A DNA stretch of 18,522 nucleotides, taken from Bog-877 sp049518775 (GTDB taxonomy: Bacteria; Chloroflexota; Dormibacteria; Aeolococcales; Bog-877). The notes beneath the pieces were generated by a model, which was given only the letters and a program-made list of their open reading frames with translations, made no database searches and was not told the origin of the DNA. Position 1 is the first letter of the stretch. Each line of letters opens with the position of its first letter. The stretch lies in assembly GCA_049518775.1 (NCBI GenBank), contig JBEKRL010000046.1:1-18522 (forward strand), in the 5' to 3' direction. A program made the position numbers and the translations under genes. Below, piece after piece: positions 13,949 to 18,522 of this stretch.

Positions 13949-14944
13949 ATGGAGGCCGGTGGCATCGACGCGGTCGCACCACCCCGGCGGGGGCCCAAGG
14001 ACCTTCTCCGTACCCTCGACCTGGGATCCGAAAACCTGCGTTTTCTCCTTGAGGCGTCGGCCCGATTCAAGCGTGAGCCTTACTCGGCCGATGCCTGCCT
14101 GCGGGGGGACACCGTCGTCCTCCACTTCACCAAGTTCTCGACCCGCACCCGCATCTCGTTCGAGACCGCCATCGCGCACCTGGGCGGAATCCCGCTTTCA
14201 GTGGGCCCCCACGACCTCCAGCTCGACCGCGGCGAGACCATAGAGGACACCGCGCGCGTGATCAGCGCCTATTCGCGCGCCTACGTGACCCGCACCTATC
14301 GGGACGACGACGTCCACCGTTTCGCACGGGCCGCGACCATCCCCGTCATCAACGCCCTGACCGACGGCCACCACCCCTGCCAGAGCATCGCCGACCTCCT
14401 GACCCTGGTCGAGTGCTGGCCCAGCCTCACGGGCCGACGGGTCGCCTACGTGGGCGACGGGGCCAACGTCACCCACAGCCTGATCGAGGGGTGTGCCCTG
14501 CTCGGCATCGACATCACCGTGGCAACTCCACCGGGGTACGAGCCCGACCCGAAGATCGTCGATGACGCACGCCGGTCGGCGCAGGCGAGCGGCTCCACCG
14601 TGGTCCTCACCGGCGACCCCGCCGAGGCGGTTGGCGGCGCCGACGCGGTCTACACCGACGTCTGGACCTCGATGGGAAAGCCGGAGGCAGACGAAGAGGT
14701 GCGTCGCCAGGCGTTGGCGCCTTACCAGGTCAACGTCGAGCTGTTGCGGCGCGCGCATCCCGACGCCCTCTTCCTGCACTGTCTGCCCGCGCACCGCGGC
14801 GAGGAGGTCACCGCCGCGGTCATCGACGGGCCCCAGTCACGCGTCTTCCAGCAGGCCGCCAACCGCCTGCCCACCGAGCAGGCCATCCTGTGGGCCCTGC
14901 TGACGGATGCTCTGCGTCCGGTTGGCAGCACCAGTCCAGACTGA
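13949..14944 (+). CDS. argF: Ornithine carbamoyltransferase family protein
   Basis: The 331-residue protein belongs to the aspartate/ornithine carbamoyltransferase superfamily, and its motifs fit the ornithine enzyme, which makes citrulline from ornithine and carbamoyl phosphate. The carbamoyl-phosphate loop is FTKFSTRTRISFE at 60-72 (STRTR 64-68), followed by HPCQSIADL at 142-150. Other motifs are DGANVTHS at 170-177, the ornithine-binding DVWTSMG at 237-243, and HCLPAHRGEEV at 277-287 with the catalytic Cys278. An in-frame TAG at 13943-13945 limits the start to ATG 13949 or later. The next gene starts 11 bp after the stop and its Shine-Dalgarno overlaps that stop. No other arginine genes are present, so catabolic or specialised carbamoyl transfer is possible and the gene symbol is a family-level label. 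Confidence 0.9.
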   Translation: MEAGGIDAVAPPRRGPKDLLRTLDLGSENLRFLLEASARFKREPYSADACLRGDTVVLHFTKFSTRTRISFETAIAHLGGIPLSVGPHDLQLDRGETIEDTARVISAYSRAYVTRTYRDDDVHRFARAATIPVINALTDGHHPCQSIADLLTLVECWPSLTGRRVAYVGDGANVTHSLIEGCALLGIDITVATPPGYEPDPKIVDDARRSAQASGSTVVLTGDPAEAVGGADAVYTDVWTSMGKPEADEEVRRQALAPYQVNVELLRRAHPDALFLHCLPAHRGEEVTAAVIDGPQSRVFQQAANRLPTEQAILWALLTDALRPVGSTSPD

Positions 14945-14955
14945 GGAGGAACTCC

Positions 14956-16278
14956 ATGCGGCGGGTCATCATCATGGGAGCCGGCGGGCGCGATTTCCAC
15001 AACTTCAACGTGGTCTATCGCGACAACCCTGACGCCGAGGTCGTGGCCTTCACCGCCACTCAGATCCCCGGGATCGCGGACCGGAGGTACCCGCCCGAGC
15101 TCGCCGGGCCCCGCTATCCCGCCGGCATTCAGATCCGACCGGAGGAGGATCTGGCACGGCTGATCGAGGAGACCCGGGCGGACGAAGTGGTCTTCGCCTA
15201 CTCGGACGTCGCCCACGTCGACGTCATGCACCGAGGCTCGATGGTGCTCGCGGCCGGCGCCGACTTCAGCCTCCTCGGCGCGCGGTCGACCATGCTCAGG
15301 AGCGAGCGGCCGGTCGTCGCGGTCTGCGCGGTGCGCACCGGGGCCGGCAAGAGCCAGACCACCCGTCGGGTCGGGCAGATCCTGCTCGACCGCGGCCTGC
15401 GCGTTGCGCTGGTGCGCCACCCCATGCCCTACGGGGACCTCACCTCGATGCGCGTCCAGCGCTTCGCTTCCCTGGCCGACATCGATGCCTCGCACCCGAC
15501 GGTGGAGGAGCGCGAGGAGTACGAACGCCCAGTCGAGCTGGGAATGGTCATGTATGCCGGGGTCGATTACGGCGAGATCCTGGCCCAGGCCCAGGCCGAG
15601 GCCGACGTCATCGTCTGGGACGGCGGCAACAACGACCTGCCCTTCTACCGGCCCCAACTGCACATCGTGATCGTCGATCCCCTGCGGGCGGGTGATGAGC
15701 TCGCCTACCACCCCGGGGAGGCCAACCTGCGCATGGCCGATGTCATCGTCGTCAACAAGGTCGACAGCGCCGGGCTGGAGGCGACCGGGAGGGTGCTGAC
15801 CAACATCGCGGCCGTCAACCCGTCGGCAACCGTGATCCGGGCCGCCTCGCCGCTGACCCTGCAGAATGGGCCCTCGCTGCGTGGGCTGCGGGCGCTGGTG
15901 GTGGAGGACGGGCCGACGCTCACCCACGGCGGCATGAGCTTCGGCGCGGCCACGGTGGCCGCCCAGCAGGCGGGCGTCGCCGAGTGCATCGATCCCCGGC
16001 CATACGCGGTGGGGACGATCGCCGAGGTGTTCCGCCGCTTTGCCCAGCTCGACCGAGTGCTGCCGGCGATGGGGTACTCAGACGCCCAGCTGCGCGAGCT
16101 GGAGGCTACCATCAACGCCGCCGAGTGCGACGTGGTGGTGACGGGGACCCCGTTTGACCTCGGCCGTCTGATCCACTCCCACCACCCGTTGCGCCACGTG
16201 GGCTACGAGCTGCAGGAGATCGGCGAGCCCACGCTCACGACGGTGCTCGAGCCGCTGATCGCCAGCGTCCGTCGCTGA
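14956..16278 (+). CDS. P-loop GTPase-like protein, cyclic 2,3-diphosphoglycerate synthetase type
   Basis: The ATG at 14956 is set by an excellent Shine-Dalgarno (GAGGAGGA, five bases upstream) and gives 440 residues. The N-terminal part begins with a Rossmann-like MRRVIIMGAGGRDFHNFN at 1-18. The central P-loop domain has VRTGAGKSQTTR at 126-137 (Lys132), VWDGGNND at 220-227 and VVNKVD at 265-270, an NKxD guanine-specificity motif. This architecture matches the family named after the archaeal cyclic 2,3-diphosphoglycerate synthetase. Many bacterial members are annotated that way, but such bacteria are not generally known to make that solute, so the real reaction here is open. Tight coupling to the carbamoyltransferase suggests a linked role in carbamoyl or phosphate-ester chemistry; that is inference. 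The product is probably cytoplasmic. There is no partner gene downstream before the insertion sequence. Confidence 0.85.
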   Translation: MRRVIIMGAGGRDFHNFNVVYRDNPDAEVVAFTATQIPGIADRRYPPELAGPRYPAGIQIRPEEDLARLIEETRADEVVFAYSDVAHVDVMHRGSMVLAAGADFSLLGARSTMLRSERPVVAVCAVRTGAGKSQTTRRVGQILLDRGLRVALVRHPMPYGDLTSMRVQRFASLADIDASHPTVEEREEYERPVELGMVMYAGVDYGEILAQAQAEADVIVWDGGNNDLPFYRPQLHIVIVDPLRAGDELAYHPGEANLRMADVIVVNKVDSAGLEATGRVLTNIAAVNPSATVIRAASPLTLQNGPSLRGLRALVVEDGPTLTHGGMSFGAATVAAQQAGVAECIDPRPYAVGTIAEVFRRFAQLDRVLPAMGYSDAQLRELEATINAAECDVVVTGTPFDLGRLIHSHHPLRHVGYELQEIGEPTLTTVLEPLIASVRR

Positions 16279-16727
16279 GGGTGCTGGATCGCGGGGGAGA
16301 GGTCATGCCATCGGGTGGGCGCACGTCCCTGAGCAGAGCGGGAGCAGCCACCTGATCCAGTCTGCCGGGAGGGATGGGGAGTCCGGAGGAGTGGGAGAAC
16401 ATCACCGACGTGCTGGGGGCGAGGCCGTGCAGGTGCGCGGCGCGGCGATAGCCCCTCCCCCCGCATTCCTGACGGCCGCTGGCGCCTCAGTCCGGTAGCC
16501 GTATAAGCCCGCGCGGCGCTAGGTCCCACAGCTCCGGAGAGCGGCGGCGCCTGCGCCCAGTCGCCTGCGCCTGACCGTTCACCGGCGGGCGCCACCAGGC
16601 CAAGGCTCGGCGAAGGCATGCCCCCACCCGCACGCCGAGTTCCCGGTCTGGCCGGCCGCTGCGGTGGGGGCTCCTCCAGCCAGCCATGCCACATCAGGCT
16701 GGGGCTCCGGGTGACATCCGGCCATAC
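16279..16727. other. Intergenic region between the P-loop gene and the IS1182-type element
   Basis: About 450 bp without a recognised gene. A minus-strand frame at 16487-16687 (66 codons) has fairly high third-position GC but encodes an Arg/Trp-rich peptide with no known motif and no Shine-Dalgarno. A short inverted repeat, CTGGATC (16284-16290) with GATCCAG (16354-16360), is too widely spaced to be a clear terminator. Confidence 0.4.
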
Positions 16728-16744
16728 CTAGGAGTCTGTGTGGG
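16728..16744 (+). repeat. Left terminal inverted repeat of the IS1182-type element
   Basis: This 17-bp arm matches the reverse complement of 18228-18244 at 16 positions; the mismatch is T at 16737 against A in the other arm. The arm lies 67 bp before the transposase start, and the transposase promoter probably lies between them. Confidence 0.9.
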
Positions 16745-16811
16745 AAACGGACGTTCGAGCTGGGAGAATAGAGGGCAAGTCTAGCCCGAGCTCAAGGTCG
16801 AGGATCACGCC

Positions 16812-18110
16812 ATGGCTCCACCCCGGAAGACCTTCAGAGCGTACGACCAGAACCAGCAGCTGCTCCTGCCTCCGGATCTGGCGGAGTGGATCCCAGTAGG
16901 GCACCTGGCCCGGCTGGTGAGCGACCTGGTGGACAACGTGCTGGACCTGAGTGCGATCTACGCGGCGTACGTGGAGGAGCGGGGGGCGCCGCCGTATCAC
17001 CCTCGGCTCCTGACCAAGCTGCTGCTGTACGGATATGCGACCGGGATCTACAGCTCAAGGCGGCTGGAGAAGGCAGCCCAAGAGCTGGTGCCCTGCCGCT
17101 ACCTGACCGCCGACCAGCAGCCGGACCACTGGACCATCAGTGAGTTCCGGCGGCGCCACCTGCCCGCGCTGCAGGGGCTCTTCCGGCAGGTGCTGCAAGT
17201 GTGCCAGCAGGCGGGGCTGGTGAAGCTGGGGCATGTGGCCCTGGATGGGACCAAGATCAAGGCCAACGCCAGCAAGCACAAGGCGATGAGCTACGGCAGG
17301 ATGCGCGACCGGGAGGCGGCGTACACCCGCATCGTGGAGGGCTGGCTGAAGCAGGCGGAGGCGATCGACCAAGCGGAGGACCGGGAGTTCGGGGATCGGC
17401 GGGGAGACGAGCTGCCGGAAGAGTTCCAGGAGGCGGAGGGCCGGCTGCGCAAGCTCCGAGAGGCGAAGGCGGAGTTGGAGCGGGAGGCTAAGGAGAAGGG
17501 CCGGGCCGCTCCGCAGGACAAGGACCAGCACAACTTCACCGATCCTGATTCGAAGATCATGGTGAACGGCGACAAGGCGTTCATCCAGGGGTACAACTGC
17601 CAGGCGGCGGTGGACGACACGCCCCACCACATTCTGGTGGCGGCTCAGGTCAGCAACCAAGCGTCCGACAACCCCCATTTGCTGCCGATGGTGCAGGCGG
17701 TGATGACCAACACCGGCAGCAAGCCGCGACGGTTCAGCGCGGATGCGGGCTACGGTGCGGCGGCCAATCTGGAAGCGCTGGCGGAGTTGAGAATCGATGC
17801 CTACGTTGCCCAGCGCCGGGAGCGGGACGCAACTGACAGCTCAACCCCGCGGGGTAGAATCCCCAAGGCTTTGGGGATCGGGCCGCGGATGGCTCGCAAG
17901 GTCCGGACCAAAGCGGGGCGGGCGGTCTACAAGCGGCGCAAGCACGTGGCCGAGCCACCGTTCGGGATGATCAAACAGGCGATGGGCTTCCGGCAGTTTC
18001 ATCTGCGAGGCCTGACCAAGGTCCAAGGTGAGTGGTTGCTGGTGGCCACTGCCTACAACCTGCGCCGGCTGCACGCCAGTGGGTGGACGCCGCTGGCTTT
18101 CACTCGCTGA
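16812..18110 (+). CDS. IS1182-family transposase
   Basis: This intact 432-residue DDE transposase catalyses movement of the surrounding element. The N-terminal DNA-binding region (about 1-130) carries PPDLAEWIPVGHLARLVSDLVD and TKLLLYGYATGIYSSRRLEKA, typical of the family. Catalytic candidates are Asp145 in VALDGTKIKANASKHKAMSY, Asp311 in RFSADAGYG, and Glu381 in HVAEPPFGMIKQAMGFRQF. Between the first two lies a charged helical insertion (about 165-235) rich in Glu, Lys and Arg, as in other IS1182 members. The C-terminal AYNLRRLH motif is also standard. No stop or frameshift is present. The ATG at 16812 follows a GAGG at moderate distance. The terminal inverted repeats flank it by 67 and 117 bp. 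Confidence 0.95.
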   Translation: MAPPRKTFRAYDQNQQLLLPPDLAEWIPVGHLARLVSDLVDNVLDLSAIYAAYVEERGAPPYHPRLLTKLLLYGYATGIYSSRRLEKAAQELVPCRYLTADQQPDHWTISEFRRRHLPALQGLFRQVLQVCQQAGLVKLGHVALDGTKIKANASKHKAMSYGRMRDREAAYTRIVEGWLKQAEAIDQAEDREFGDRRGDELPEEFQEAEGRLRKLREAKAELEREAKEKGRAAPQDKDQHNFTDPDSKIMVNGDKAFIQGYNCQAAVDDTPHHILVAAQVSNQASDNPHLLPMVQAVMTNTGSKPRRFSADAGYGAAANLEALAELRIDAYVAQRRERDATDSSTPRGRIPKALGIGPRMARKVRTKAGRAVYKRRKHVAEPPFGMIKQAMGFRQFHLRGLTKVQGEWLLVATAYNLRRLHASGWTPLAFTR

Positions 18111-18227
18111 TCGCCGTCCACCAGGGCGCCGCCCCCGGTCCCTCGAGCTCTCACCCTGCCCTCAGGGATCCTGCCCACCATGGAAAGGGTCCCACCTTGA
18201 GCTTCCCGGCCTGCTCAGCCTGCCTTA

Positions 18228-18244
18228 CCCACACTGACTCCTAG
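18228..18244 (-). repeat. Right terminal inverted repeat of the IS1182-type element
   Basis: This is the partner of the left arm at 16728-16744, matching at 16 of 17 positions. The outer CTAG at 18241-18244 repeats the left CTAG in direct orientation because the tetramer is palindromic. It lies 117 bp beyond the transposase stop. Confidence 0.9.
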
Positions 18245-18402
18245 CTGGGCCGAGGCGTCATGTCCCCTCGTTGAGCGATCATCTTCCCCCGGGCTGGCGC
18301 GGCGATCTCGATGGACAGCGCCAGGGTGTAGTCACGGGGATTGCCGCGGCCCGGCCTCGGGCGCCCAGTTCTCCGGGTAAGGCAGCTGGCCGGCGGGATA
18401 AG

Positions 18403-18522
18403 CTAGTGGTCCGTCTGTGAAATGACTCGACAACGGTTGAGCTTGTCGAGGATGGCCTGAACGGACGCGGTCCAGACAAAGGGACGGGGATCGGAGTTGT
18501 TCAGGTCGATGTACTCGTGAAT
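18403..18522 (-). CDS. IS630-family transposase, C-terminal end (cut by the window edge)
   Basis: The minus strand reads IHEYIDLNNSDPRPFVWTAS, then VQAILDKLNR, and stops at TAG 18403-18405. This is the characteristic C-terminus of IS630/Tc1-mariner-type transposases, whose members end in a similar NADPKPFVWTKTADEIL segment. Only 39 codons lie inside the window, so whether the gene is intact cannot be judged. The bases around the stop (AAGCTAGTGGTCCGTCTGTGA) probably include the element's terminal repeat, next to a TA, the usual IS630 target; the other end is not visible. Confidence 0.82.
   Translation of the reverse strand: MHEYIDLNNSDPRPFVWTASVQAILDKLNRCRVISQTDH

Larger units (their letters stand above)
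16728..18244 (+). mobile_element. Complete IS1182-type insertion sequence, 1517 bp
   Basis: The element is bounded by 17-bp terminal inverted repeats matching at 16 positions: CTAGGAGTCTGTGTGGG at 16728-16744 and CCCACACTGACTCCTAG at 18228-18244. One intact transposase gene (16812-18110) fills it. The outermost four bases at each end are CTAG. Because CTAG is palindromic it could be a 4-bp target duplication or part of the repeats; if it is target sequence, the element proper is 16732-18240. Intact ends and an intact gene suggest a recent insertion. Confidence 0.93.

Noticed and set aside
14722..15927. 401-codon minus-strand open frame
   Set aside because: It is antisense to the carbamoyltransferase end and the P-loop gene, whose motifs are clear. 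The His/Asp-rich translation is the usual mirror of GC-rich coding sequence.

Overview
The window is GC-rich bacterial DNA. Codon third positions in the clear genes are mostly G or C, and GTG starts are frequent. Several features suggest a soil-type Actinomycetota, Chloroflexota or Dormibacterota-like organism: DVVVDLQGYF/DTRAG-type wall repeats, a DUF4232-like lipoprotein, a possibly F420-linked luciferase-like enzyme, a b6-type cytochrome b with an unfamiliar partner, and a lone Flp pilin. The phylum is an inference from gene content only. I saw no tRNA, rRNA or CRISPR array.

Layout. 1-2112 (minus strand): the start of a secreted repeat protein cut by the left edge, then a lipoprotein. 2271-3375 (plus): a decayed IS5-type transposase with two in-frame stops and one frameshift. 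3513-5272 (minus): a cytochrome b6-like membrane protein and a translationally coupled partner whose C-terminus is frameshifted. 5698-6552 (minus): a luciferase-like oxidoreductase whose last codons form a 12-bp perfect hairpin. 7233-9407 (minus): a 724-residue protein with a long Pro-rich middle built partly from a 60-bp tandem repeat. 9468-10553 (plus): a divergent formyltransferase-family gene with a Cys/His-rich tail. 10923-11126 (minus): a Flp-type pilin with a possible promoter, a leader hairpin and a large downstream inverted repeat. 11794-12066 (plus): a small unknown ORF with strong coding bias. 12327-13553 (minus): moeA. 13949-16278 (plus): an ornithine carbamoyltransferase and a P-loop protein of the cyclic 2,3-diphosphoglycerate synthetase type, 11 nt apart. 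16728-18244: a complete IS1182-type insertion sequence. 18403-18522 (minus): the C-terminus of an IS630-type transposase cut by the right edge.

How the genes relate. The convincing functional pairs are the cytochrome b and its partner (ATGA overlap) and the carbamoyltransferase with the P-loop protein (Shine-Dalgarno overlapping the upstream stop). The other genes look like single transcription units separated by gaps of about 250-700 bp. Three transposases of three families, two of them partial or decayed, mark the left quarter and right end as IS-affected. No defence island or phage module is visible. The least explained items are the carbamoyltransferase/P-loop operon, the Pro-rich repeat protein, the formyltransferase tail and the frameshifted cytochrome partner.
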